A stretch of 64,000 nucleotides of DNA from Sphaerisporangium fuscum (GTDB lineage: Bacteria > Actinomycetota > Actinomycetes > Streptosporangiales > Streptosporangiaceae): contig NZ_JAHDTF010000016.1 in NCBI RefSeq assembly GCF_018531465.1, positions 62,001 to 126,000 on the forward strand, given 5' to 3'. How positions within the stretch are numbered: the first letter of the stretch is position 1; each line of letters begins with the position of its first letter. The translations under genes and the position numbers were made by a program. A model generated the notes under the pieces. The model was not told where the DNA came from and searched no databases. It worked only from the letters and a program-made list of their open reading frames with translations. Shown in pieces: positions 32,767 to 41,514 of the stretch.

Positions 32767-34075
32767 CGTCCGTCCGGGCGTCGGCGGCGGCGACGAGGGC
32801 GGCGGCCAGCTGTACGGCGACCAGCTTGCGGATCTCGATCGGCTCCCCGGCCGACTCGGCCTCGGCCTCCTCGCACCACTCGTCGAACAGCTCGCCGATC
32901 CGGGCCCGCTGCTCACGGATGGCCGGGGTGAGGTTGCCGGCGGCGGCCTCGGCCTCCAGCATCCGGCGGAAGGTGCCGGTGAGGCGCAGCCGCCGCATGT
33001 GGAGCGTCTGCCGGTTGCCGAACCGCTCGGCCACGGTCGCGGGCCGGTCGATCCCGGGCAGCCCCTCCCAGCAGTCGGCGGCCTTGCGGTAGGTGTCCAG
33101 CATGTCCTCGGTGGAGCGGCGGAACGGTGAGTGGACGGCCAGGTCGCGCCGTACCGCCTCCATGGCGGCCCGTACGACGTCGATCAGCTCCCGCTGGGCG
33201 GCCAGGCCCGCCTTGAGCACGTCGCGGTAGCTGGTGGTGGTCGGCGTCGCGTCGCCGACCCGCTCGTCGGCCCAGTAGGGCAGCTCGGTGATCAGATGCA
33301 GCGCGCCGAACCTGGCGGCGTAGTCGGCGCTCCCGCCGCCCACCCCGAACGTCATCGCCTGCCGCGCGCCGCCCGGCGTGAGGTAGACGGCGGGGGCGAT
33401 GGTGGTGGGGCCGGGCATCTCCGGCTCGCCATGGTGCAGAGGGATGCCCTCCCAGCCCGGCAGTTCGGTGAGCCGGGCCGCCAGCGCGGGGTCGCGGCGG
33501 TTGAGGTAGTAGTAGGCGCCGCTGTACTCGCCGTTGTGCAGCGAGTAGACGAAGGACGGCCGCACCTGGTCCATCAGCCGCATCAGCGCCTCGGTCTCCG
33601 GCAGGCTGCGGTCGAAGGCGTAGCCGTCGCCGGCGACCGGGAACGTCCACTCCACCTGGTCGCACCAGGCCGGGCGGTAGAAGTGCCGGGCGTAGCGGCG
33701 GCGGTCGCCGGGGTGGGCGAACCACCCTTCGTTCAGCCGGGCGCCGTCGGGGTCCACGCAGGGGATGAGGTGCCAGCGGTGGCCGAGTTCCTCGCGCAGC
33801 GCGGCGTCCTCGCATAATCGCCGGATGAGCTGGCTCACCGTGAGGGCGCCGATGGGCTCGTTCGGGTGGGGACCGCCGATGATCAGCGCGTCGCGGGCCC
33901 CCGTCCCGACGGTGAGGGCCCGCAACGGCTCGCCGAGCCGTGAGGTGCCGATCCGGCGCAGTCGTACGAGGCCGGGGTGGCGCGCGGCGAGGAGGTCGAG
34001 CTCGGCGTTCATCTCGTCGACGCTCGGAAACCTGTCGAAGTGGGGGACCTGTCGCATCTGTTCGCGAACATCCAT
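32744..34075 (-). CDS. M14-family zinc carboxypeptidase
   Basis: A 443-residue zinc peptidase of the M14 family. The zinc ligands are in GGPHPNEPIG (HxxE) and in YSLHNGEYSG (His), and the general base Glu is in HLITELPYW. No signal peptide is seen, so it is probably cytoplasmic, which fits the bacterial M14 group acting on short or peptidoglycan-derived peptides. The C-terminal 130 residues are helical and have no named domain. The ATG has GGAGG 5 bp upstream. It is between tmsB (convergent) and the acyl-CoA ligase gene (same strand, 98 bp upstream). Confidence 0.87.
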   Translation of the reverse strand: MDVREQMRQVPHFDRFPSVDEMNAELDLLAARHPGLVRLRRIGTSRLGEPLRALTVGTGARDALIIGGPHPNEPIGALTVSQLIRRLCEDAALREELGHRWHLIPCVDPDGARLNEGWFAHPGDRRRYARHFYRPAWCDQVEWTFPVAGDGYAFDRSLPETEALMRLMDQVRPSFVYSLHNGEYSGAYYYLNRRDPALAARLTELPGWEGIPLHHGEPEMPGPTTIAPAVYLTPGGARQAMTFGVGGGSADYAARFGALHLITELPYWADERVGDATPTTTSYRDVLKAGLAAQRELIDVVRAAMEAVRRDLAVHSPFRRSTEDMLDTYRKAADCWEGLPGIDRPATVAERFGNRQTLHMRRLRLTGTFRRMLEAEAAAGNLTPAIREQRARIGELFDEWCEEAEAESAGEPIEIRKLVAVQLAAALVAAADARTDGEPRPPA

Positions 34076-34173
34076 GACGCCTCCAGTCTGGTGGTCCCGC
34101 GATTCTCGACCGGCCTCCTCGTAGTTTCGCCTCAAATCCGGATATGTCGATGTATGTCCGTGTCCGGGAGCGG

Positions 34174-35727
34174 TCAGCGCAGCTCGCGCTTGAGGATCTT
34201 GCCACTGGCCGTCATCGGGAAGGACTCGCGGAACTCCACCAGCCGCGGGTACTTGTAGGCCGCCATGGTGCCCTTGCACCAGTCCACGAGCTCCTGCTCG
34301 GTCAGCGCCGCGCCGGGCTTGAGGATGACGTACGCCTTGATCTCCTCGCCGTGGGACTCGTGCGGGACGCCGACGACCGCGGCCAGCGAGACCGCCTCGT
34401 GGGTCATCAGCACCTCCTCGACCTCGCGCGGGTACACGTTGAACCCGCCCCGGATGATCATGTCCTTGGCGCGGTCGACGATGAAGTAGTAGCCGTCGGC
34501 GTCCCTGGTGGCGATGTCGCCGGTGCGGAACCAGCCGTCCTTCATCACCTCGGTGGTCGCCTCGGGCCGGCCGAGGTACCCCTTCATGATGTTGTGGCCC
34601 TTGATCGCGATCTCGCCCGGGCCCTCGCCCTCGACGGTGTTCCAGGCGGCGTCGACGAGCTTCATCTCCACGCCCCACACCGGCGTTCCGATGGAGCCCG
34701 CCTTGGCGGGCCTGCCCGGCTGGTTGAAGCTCGCCACCGGCGAGGTCTCCGACAGGCCGTACCCCTCCGAGATCGGCACCCCGAAGGTCTTCTCGAAGTC
34801 CTTCAGCACCTCCAGCGGAAGCGAGGCGCCACCCGAGACGGCCGTCGCCAGGGTGGAGGGCACCTCGGCGCCGTCGGCGTGCACGGAGGTCAGCATCGAC
34901 CAGTACATCGTCGGCACGCCCGCGAACAGCGTCACCCGCTCCTCCCGCATCAGCCGGAGGGCGGCGGCGGGCTCGAAGCGCGGCACCAGCACCAGAGTGG
35001 CCCGGCGGCGGAAACCGTTGTTCATGATGACGGTCTGGCCGAAGGAGTGGAACAGCGGCAGGGTGGCCAGGAAGACGTCGTCACCCGCCCTGGGGAACAT
35101 CTCGTCGCTCACGACGGCGTTCATCAGCATGTTCATGTGGCTGAGCTCGGCGCCCTTCGGCTGCCCGGTCGTGCCGCTGGTGTAGAGGATCACCGCCGTG
35201 TCGTCGGGGGCCGTCGCGGCCGTCTCGAACGTGCCGGCCATGCCGTCGAGCGCCGCCCAGAGGGTCAGCACGCCCGCGATGGGCGACTCGGTGGCCAGGG
35301 GGGTGGCGGGCAGGAGGAAGAAGTCGCCCGCGTGCGGGTCGCCGTCCGGGACGGCCTCACGGAAGCCGGCGTGGCCGCGCTCGCCCAGCGGCAGCTCGGG
35401 GGTGCCCTCGAAGCAGAACAGCGCCTTGGCCTGCGAGTCGCGCAGGTGGTAGGCGATCTCGCGCGGCTGCAGCAGCACGTTGAGCGGCACGACGGCGGCG
35501 CCGGCCTTCAGGATGCCGAAGTAGACGAAGGGGAAGTAGGGGAGGTTCGGGCAGGCGAGGGCGACCTTGTCGCCCCTGCCGATCCCGCGGGACGCCAGCA
35601 GGTTCGCCACCTGGTTGGCCAGTGTGTCGATCAGGGAGTAGGACATCCGCATGTCGCCGAGCACGACGGCGGTGCGGTCGGGGTGCTCGCGGGCGCTGTC
35701 CTCCAGGACGACCGACAGGTTGAGCAT
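34174..35727 (-). CDS. Long-chain acyl-CoA ligase (AMP-binding, FadD-like)
   Basis: A 517-residue ANL-superfamily adenylate-forming enzyme: P-loop ILYTSGTTGQPKGAELSH, A5-type EGYGLSETSP, WFRTGDIATRDADGYYFIVDRAKDMIIRGGFNVYPREVEEVL, and the C-terminal catalytic Lys in MTASGKILKRELR. It activates fatty acids to acyl-CoA. The ATG at 35727 has GGGAGGAACC upstream; the reading frame extends further but without family sequence. It probably supplies CoA esters for the branched-lipid genes nearby; the exact chain length is not readable. Confidence 0.9.
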   Translation of the reverse strand: MLNLSVVLEDSAREHPDRTAVVLGDMRMSYSLIDTLANQVANLLASRGIGRGDKVALACPNLPYFPFVYFGILKAGAAVVPLNVLLQPREIAYHLRDSQAKALFCFEGTPELPLGERGHAGFREAVPDGDPHAGDFFLLPATPLATESPIAGVLTLWAALDGMAGTFETAATAPDDTAVILYTSGTTGQPKGAELSHMNMLMNAVVSDEMFPRAGDDVFLATLPLFHSFGQTVIMNNGFRRRATLVLVPRFEPAAALRLMREERVTLFAGVPTMYWSMLTSVHADGAEVPSTLATAVSGGASLPLEVLKDFEKTFGVPISEGYGLSETSPVASFNQPGRPAKAGSIGTPVWGVEMKLVDAAWNTVEGEGPGEIAIKGHNIMKGYLGRPEATTEVMKDGWFRTGDIATRDADGYYFIVDRAKDMIIRGGFNVYPREVEEVLMTHEAVSLAAVVGVPHESHGEEIKAYVILKPGAALTEQELVDWCKGTMAAYKYPRLVEFRESFPMTASGKILKRELR

Positions 35728-35897
35728 GGTGGTTCCTCCCAAAAGCCGTGCGGCACGGCGCAGCCTCTGGCCGGTCGCCCTGTCCGCGGTAGGCGTCATC
35801 TTGGCAGCAGGGGGCTACTAATCGGTAACGAGCGTGGACGTGGCGCGGCAACCGGCGTAAGTACGTGACAGGTCGCTGCGCACCCCGGGAGGCGTCA

Positions 35898-37442
35898 ATG
35901 GAGTACGACTACGTCATCGTGGGAGCGGGCTCGGCGGGCTGTGTCCTCGCCAACCGGCTCTCGGCGGACCCTTCGGTGCGGGTGGCCCTGCTGGAGGCGG
36001 GCGGCGCCGACCGCAGGATGGAGATCCGCATGCCCGCGGCCTTCTCCAAGCTCTTCAGGACGCGCTACGACTGGAACTACACCACCGCCCCGCAGGCGGC
36101 GATGTCCGGACGGCGGCTGTACTGGCCGCGCGGCAGGACCCTCGGCGGCTCGTCCTCGATCAACGCGATGATGTGGGTCCGGGGCCACCGCGCCGACTAC
36201 GACGCCTGGGACCTGCCCGGCTGGTCCTACGACGAGGTGCTGCCGTACTTCAGGCGCTCCGAGCGCCGCGTCGGCTCCAATCACGGCGGGGTGTACGGCA
36301 CGGACGGCCCCCTCTACATCTCGGAGCTGCGCAGCCCCAACGTCGTCACCAAGGCCTTCCTGAGGGCGTGCGAGGAGGTCGGGATCCCCAGGCTGGAGGA
36401 GCTCAACGGCCCCTCGAACGAGGGATGCTCCCAGACGCCGGTCAACCAGGACCGGGGGCACCGGTGGAGCGCCGCCGACGCCTACCTCCGGCCCGCCATG
36501 ACCCGCCCGAACCTCACCGTGCGGACCGACGCGCAGGTCCGCAGGGTGCTGCTGGACGAGGGCGGCCGGGCGACGGGCGTCGAGTGCGGCGACGGCCGCC
36601 GGGTGACCGCGGCCAAGGAGGTGATCCTCTCGGCCGGCTCCATCGGGTCGCCGCAGCTGCTGATGCTGTCGGGGATCGGCGACCCCGACGAGCTGCGGGC
36701 CGCCGGAGTGGAGCCCCGGCACGAGCTGCCCGGGGTGGGACGCAACCTCATGGACCACCTGGCCTCCGCCGTCCTGCTGGAGTGCCTCGAGCCCGTCACG
36801 CTCGCGCGGGCGGAGACCGTGGGCAACATCGCCCGCTACCTGCTGGGACGCAAGGGGATGCTGACCTCCAACGTGGGCGAGGCCGTGGCCTTCATCCGGA
36901 CGACCCCGGACGAGCCCGCCCCCGACATCGAGCTGCTGTTCGCGCCCGTGCCGTTCGCCGACCACGGCATGACCCCGCCCTCGGGGCACGGCATCACCGT
37001 CGGCGTCATCCTGCTCCAGCCCGAGAGCAGGGGACGCGTCACCCTCGACGGCGACCAGGTGGTGATCGACCCCTGCTACCTGACCGCCGAGGCCGACATA
37101 CGGCGCATGATCGCCGGGTTGAGGAAGGCCCGCGAGGTGTCGCAGGCGCCGGCGCTCAAGCCGTACGCGGGCGCGGCGATGGCGCCGTACGAGGAGGTGG
37201 ACGACGACGAGGAGATCGACCGGCTCGTGCGGCGGCACAGCGAGACGCTCTACCACCCGGCGGGCACCTGCAAGATGGGCATCGACGACGACGCGGTGGT
37301 GGACCCCTCGCTCCGGGTCATCGGGGTGCCGGGGCTGCGGGTGGTGGACGCCTCGGTGATGCCGATGCTCAATCGGGGGCACACCCAGGCCCCGACCATC
37401 ATGATCGCCGAAAAGGCGGCCGACCTCATCAAGACCTCTTGA
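35898..37442 (+). CDS. GMC-family FAD-dependent oxidoreductase
   Basis: A 514-residue glucose-methanol-choline oxidoreductase (choline/alcohol dehydrogenase type). The FAD-binding VIVGAGSAGCVLANRL, the signature GRTLGGSSSINAMMWVRG, SAGSIGSPQLLMLSGIG and the C-terminal LYHPAGTCKMG with NRGHTQAPTIMIAEKAADLI are all present. The conserved active-site His of the RGH segment is present. The ATG has GGGAGG 5 bp upstream. It leads an operon with two P450 genes and a hydrolase, spaced 49, 9 and 49 bp apart, and could oxidise the alcohol made by a P450. Confidence 0.9.
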   Translation: MEYDYVIVGAGSAGCVLANRLSADPSVRVALLEAGGADRRMEIRMPAAFSKLFRTRYDWNYTTAPQAAMSGRRLYWPRGRTLGGSSSINAMMWVRGHRADYDAWDLPGWSYDEVLPYFRRSERRVGSNHGGVYGTDGPLYISELRSPNVVTKAFLRACEEVGIPRLEELNGPSNEGCSQTPVNQDRGHRWSAADAYLRPAMTRPNLTVRTDAQVRRVLLDEGGRATGVECGDGRRVTAAKEVILSAGSIGSPQLLMLSGIGDPDELRAAGVEPRHELPGVGRNLMDHLASAVLLECLEPVTLARAETVGNIARYLLGRKGMLTSNVGEAVAFIRTTPDEPAPDIELLFAPVPFADHGMTPPSGHGITVGVILLQPESRGRVTLDGDQVVIDPCYLTAEADIRRMIAGLRKAREVSQAPALKPYAGAAMAPYEEVDDDEEIDRLVRRHSETLYHPAGTCKMGIDDDAVVDPSLRVIGVPGLRVVDASVMPMLNRGHTQAPTIMIAEKAADLIKTS

Positions 37443-37491
37443 CGTAAGTGGTCACTTCCTCGAACGATTGACTGTGGAGGTGGGGCCGCCC

Positions 37492-38751
37492 ATGACGGTC
37501 AGTGTCACGGACATCGATCTCTCCGGCATCCCGTTCTGGGGACTGCCACGGCGGCAGCGGCACGACGCCTTCAGGCGGCTGCGGGAGCTCGATCACCCGG
37601 TCTTCATGCCGGAGAGCAAGATCCCGTTCCTGCCGGGCGGGCGGGGGTTCTACGCGCTGGTCCGGCACGCGGACGTGACCGAGGCCAGCCGTAACGCCGA
37701 CGTGTTCAGCAGCGAGCCGACGGCCAGCAGCATCCCCGACATGCCGCGGTGGCTGGCCGTGTACTTCGGCTCCATGATCAACATGGACGACCCCCGGCAC
37801 GCCCGGCTCAGGCGGATCGTCTCGCGGGCCTTCACCCCGAAGATCCTCAAGAAGATGGAGGAGGACGTCGCGCGGGCGGCGGGCGAGATCGTCGACCGGG
37901 CGATCGCCGAGGGGCCGGGCGATTTCGTCGCCCAGATCGCCGCCCGCCTCCCGGTCCAGGTGATCTGCGACATGATGGGGATCCCGCCGGAACATCACGA
38001 CATGGTGCTGCGGCGGACGAACATCATCCTCGGCAACGCCGACATCGAGTACACCGGCATCCGGCCGGACATGTCGCGGTGGAACGTCGCCAGGGGCCTG
38101 GTGAAACTGCTGCGGGCGGGCCACGAGCTCAGCGCCCTCGCCCAGAGCCTCGGCCGGGAGCGGCGGGGCGCCTCCAGGGGCGACCTCACGAGCATGCTGG
38201 TGAACGGCGAGGAGCACCTGACGTCCCAGGAGCTCGGCTCGTTCTTCATCCTGCTCGTGGTGGCGGGCAGCGAGACCACCCGAAACGCCATCTCCCACGG
38301 CCTGAAACTGTTCACCGACCACCCCGAGCAGCGCGAGCTGCTCCTGGGTGACTTCGACGCCCACGTCCCCGGCGCGGTGGAGGAGATCGTGCGGCACTGC
38401 ACGCCGGTGATCCAGTTCCGCCGTACTGTCACCCGCGACCACGAGATGAACGGCCAGCACTATCAGAAGGGCGACAAGGTCCTGCTCTTCTACAACTCCG
38501 CCAACCGCGACGAGGCCGTCTTCTCCGATCCCGACGCCTTCGACATCACCCGCAGCCCGAACCCCCACGTCGGCTTCGGCGGCCCGGGCCCGCACTACTG
38601 CCTCGGCGCCCACCTGGCCAGGCGCGAGGTGACGGTGATGTTCCGCGAGCTGTTCACCCGCCTGCCGGGCATCCGCTCGGTGGGCGAGCCCGACTATCTG
38701 CTGTCGAACTTCATCAACGGCGTCAAGCACATGAGCTACCGGACCCGGTAG
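37492..38751 (+). CDS. Cytochrome P450
   Basis: A 419-residue soluble P450. I-helix oxygen-activation motif AGSETTR, K-helix EEIVR (ExxR), and heme-binding loop GFGGPGPHYCLGAHLAR with the axial Cys. This loop and the overall pattern (FGSMINMDDPRHARLRRIVSRAFTP) match the CYP125/124/142 group, which in mycobacteria omega-hydroxylates sterol or methyl-branched chains. The ATG at 37492 has GGAGGTGGGG upstream; a TTG at 37468 is in frame. It is the second gene of the operon and is a paralogue of the gene at 39671. Confidence 0.9.
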   Translation: MTVSVTDIDLSGIPFWGLPRRQRHDAFRRLRELDHPVFMPESKIPFLPGGRGFYALVRHADVTEASRNADVFSSEPTASSIPDMPRWLAVYFGSMINMDDPRHARLRRIVSRAFTPKILKKMEEDVARAAGEIVDRAIAEGPGDFVAQIAARLPVQVICDMMGIPPEHHDMVLRRTNIILGNADIEYTGIRPDMSRWNVARGLVKLLRAGHELSALAQSLGRERRGASRGDLTSMLVNGEEHLTSQELGSFFILLVVAGSETTRNAISHGLKLFTDHPEQRELLLGDFDAHVPGAVEEIVRHCTPVIQFRRTVTRDHEMNGQHYQKGDKVLLFYNSANRDEAVFSDPDAFDITRSPNPHVGFGGPGPHYCLGAHLARREVTVMFRELFTRLPGIRSVGEPDYLLSNFINGVKHMSYRTR

Positions 38752-38760
38752 AGGGCGGCC

Positions 38761-39621
38761 ATGGAACAGATCAGGACGATCGAGGCGAACGGCGTGGAGT
38801 TCGCCTACTTCTCGATGGGGTCGGGTCCGCTGGCGCTGTGCCTGCACGGGTTCCCCGACTCGGCGCACACCTGGCGCCACCTGCTGCCCGAGCTCGCCGA
38901 GCGCGGCTACCACGCCGTCGCGCCCTTCATGCGGGGGTACGCGCCGACCGCGGTGCCCGCCGACGGGGCGTACGAGGCGGGCGCGCTGGTCGCGGACGCC
39001 GTGGCCCTCCACGACGCCTTCGGCGGCGACGGCGACGCCGTGATCATCGGGCACGACTGGGGCGCCCTCCCCGTCTACGGGGCGACCTCCTTCGCGCCCG
39101 GCCGGTGGCGCACGGGGGTGGCCATGGCCCTGCCGCCGGTCGGGTCGATGCTCGCGGGCTTCTTCGACTACGAACAGCTCAGGCGGTCGTTCTACATCTT
39201 CCTGTTCCAGACCCCGCTGGCCGAGGCCGCGGCGTCCACCCCGGGGTTCTTCGAGGGGCTGTGGCGCGACTGGTCGCCCGGCCACCGTGCCGAGGACGAC
39301 GTCGCCCACGTCAAGGAATGCCTGCGCGATCCGGCGAACCTCGCCGCCGCGATCGGGTACTACCGCGCGATGCTCGGCACGACCCCGCCCACCGGCCGTT
39401 ACGAGGAGGAGCAGGCGGCCGCGGGGCGCGTGGGGGAGCGCCCGCTGCTCTACCTCCACGGCCTCGACGACGGCTGCCTCGGTGCCGAGGTGGCCAAGGA
39501 CGTCACGGCCCACCTGCCGCCCGGGTCGCGGGCCGAATACGTCGCGGACGCCGGCCATTTCCTGCATCTCGAACGGCCCCGGGAGGTCGACGATCTGATC
39601 CTGCGCTGGCTGGAGTCGTGA
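38761..39621 (+). CDS. Alpha/beta hydrolase, probable epoxide hydrolase
   Basis: A 286-residue alpha/beta hydrolase. The oxyanion-hole motif is HGFPDS and the nucleophile elbow is GHDWGA, with Asp instead of Ser, which is characteristic of epoxide hydrolases and haloalkane dehalogenases. The catalytic His is in AGHFLHLERP. The lid domain has Tyr residues that could polarise the epoxide (for example YYRAM). The gene sits 9 bp after one P450 and 49 bp before the other, so it may open an epoxide produced by one of them. Confidence 0.82.
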   Translation: MEQIRTIEANGVEFAYFSMGSGPLALCLHGFPDSAHTWRHLLPELAERGYHAVAPFMRGYAPTAVPADGAYEAGALVADAVALHDAFGGDGDAVIIGHDWGALPVYGATSFAPGRWRTGVAMALPPVGSMLAGFFDYEQLRRSFYIFLFQTPLAEAAASTPGFFEGLWRDWSPGHRAEDDVAHVKECLRDPANLAAAIGYYRAMLGTTPPTGRYEEEQAAAGRVGERPLLYLHGLDDGCLGAEVAKDVTAHLPPGSRAEYVADAGHFLHLERPREVDDLILRWLES

Positions 39622-39670
39622 GTTCGACCCTTTTGTGACGGTTTTATGGATTCCGGTGGGTTTGACGTAG

Positions 39671-40969
39671 GTGAGTGTGGCTCTGGATCATGGAGCTATG
39701 AGTGCGGAGCGCGAGCCGATCACGTCCTACGACCAGGTCAACCTGTCCGACTGGGATTTCTGGGCCCGCCCGATGGAGGAGCGGGAGCGGGCGTTCGAGC
39801 TGCTGCGCGAGCGTGACACCCCGGTGCACTTCGACGCCCTGCAGGTGTCCTACGCGCCGGACGGCGTCGGCTACTACGCGATCGTCAAGTACGCGGACGT
39901 CCTGGAGATCAGCCGCAACCCCGAAGTGTTCAGCTCCGGGGAGGGCGGCGCCACCAACATCTCGGACATGCCCGCCGAGTTCGCCGAGTACTTCGGCTCC
40001 ATGATCAACATGGACGACCCGCGGCACGCGCGCCTGCGGAGGATCGTCTCCCGGGCGTTCACGCCGAAGATGATCCAGAAGTTCGAGGAGGACGTCCAGG
40101 CCGCCGCCGCGCGCATCGTGGACGACCTGCTCGCGACCGGTCCCGGCTGCGACTTCGTCACCGAGGTGGCCGCGAAGCTGCCTCTGAAGATCATCTGCGA
40201 CATGATGGGCATCCCGGAGAGGGACTACAAGTTCGTCTTCGACCGCTCGAACGTCATCCTCGGCTCGTTCGACCCCGAGTACGTCCCCGCCGGCGACATG
40301 GACAGCGTCGCCGCCGCGCTGCTCACCGCCGCCCAGGAGCTGCAGCAGCTGGTGCAGGAGCTCGCCGCCCACCGGTCCGAGCACCCCACCGGCGACCTCA
40401 TCTCGGCGCTGGTCAACGCCAACATCGACGGGGAGCGGCTCACCCTGCAGGAGCTCGGGTCGTTCTTCATCCTGCTCGTGGTGGCCGGCAACGAGACCAC
40501 GCGCAACGCCATCTCGCAGGGGCTGCTCCTGCTCACCGCCAACCCCGGTGAGAAGGCCCGGTGGCTGACCGACATCGAAGGCCACTCGGCCAAGGCGGTG
40601 GAGGAGATCGTACGGCTGGCCTCGCCCGTCAACTTCATGCGCCGCAAGGTCACCCGCGACTTCGAACTGAACGGCATGCAGTACAAGAAGGGCGACAAGA
40701 CGGTCCTCTACTACTGGTCGGCCAACCGCGACGCCACCGTCTTCGAGGACCCCTACCGCTTCGACATCACCCGAGACCCCAACCCGCACGTCGGCTTCGG
40801 CGGCCCCGGGCCGCACTTCTGCCTCGGCGCCCACCTGGCCCGGCGCGAGATCTCGGTGATGTTCCGCGAACTCCTCCACCGGGTCCCCGCCATCGAGGCC
40901 TCAGGCGAGCCACAGAGACTGTCCTCCAGCTTCATCAACGGCATCAAACACCTCCCCTGCACCTTCTGA
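39671..40969 (+). CDS. Cytochrome P450
   Basis: A 432-residue P450 with AGNETTR (I helix), EEIVR (K helix) and GFGGPGPHFCLGAHLAR heme loop. It resembles the product of the gene at 37492 throughout (shared FGSMINMDDPRHARLRRIVSRAFTP and NPHVGFGGPGPH blocks), pointing to an older duplication. The GTG at 39671 is used; an ATG at 39698 has GGAG only 2 bp away. It is the last gene of the operon and is followed by the repeat-rich gap 40970-41514. Confidence 0.9.
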   Translation: MSVALDHGAMSAEREPITSYDQVNLSDWDFWARPMEERERAFELLRERDTPVHFDALQVSYAPDGVGYYAIVKYADVLEISRNPEVFSSGEGGATNISDMPAEFAEYFGSMINMDDPRHARLRRIVSRAFTPKMIQKFEEDVQAAAARIVDDLLATGPGCDFVTEVAAKLPLKIICDMMGIPERDYKFVFDRSNVILGSFDPEYVPAGDMDSVAAALLTAAQELQQLVQELAAHRSEHPTGDLISALVNANIDGERLTLQELGSFFILLVVAGNETTRNAISQGLLLLTANPGEKARWLTDIEGHSAKAVEEIVRLASPVNFMRRKVTRDFELNGMQYKKGDKTVLYYWSANRDATVFEDPYRFDITRDPNPHVGFGGPGPHFCLGAHLARREISVMFRELLHRVPAIEASGEPQRLSSSFINGIKHLPCTF

Positions 40970-40999
40970 CCCCGCGATCCCCCTGCTCGCCGGGAGGGG

Positions 41000-41265
41000 T
41001 GGCCGTGCCCGGTTGTGCCCTACGAGGGTGTGCTTTGAGGGGTGGGTGGCTGTCCGGGTTTGCTCGGTGGGCAGGATGGGTGTGTCCGGGTTTGCCCGAC
41101 GAGCGAGATGGCTGTCCGGGTTTGCTCGGCGGGCAGGATGGGTGTGTCCGGGTCTGTCCGACGAGCGAGATGGCTGTCCGGGTTTGCTCGGCGGGCAGGA
41201 TGGCTGAGTCCGGGTCTGCCCGACGAGCGAGATGGCTATGTCCCGGTCTGCCCAACGGGCGGTTT
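41000..41265. repeat. 31/62-bp tandem repeat array, about seven half-units
   Basis: From 41045 to 41265 a 62-bp unit recurs (41045, 41107, 41169), each made of two related halves sharing GTCCGGGT.TGC.CG.CGAG or GGGCAGGATGG. A more degenerate copy lies at about 41000-41035. No gene is supported in 40970-41514; the BTAD-gene promoter must lie in the right part. Confidence 0.8.
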
Positions 41266-41514
41266 GGGTGTGTTTCAGCCCCTCCTCGGCAGTTGGGAGG
41301 GGATTTTCGGCGCCGCGTCGGCGGGAGGTCGGAGCGGGGATGTCGGCGCCGTCGTACGGCGGTGACCCGACGACCGGTGTGCGGGGCGTCCTTTCCCGTT
41401 CCTCCATCGCCGAGTTATCCACAGGCAAGGCGTTCTCGCGGCCTTCCGGCCCTGGTTGTCCACAGGTGGGGCGCGGAGGCGGCGGGGCGGGGCGCTTTCT
41501 GGGAACCTGACACC

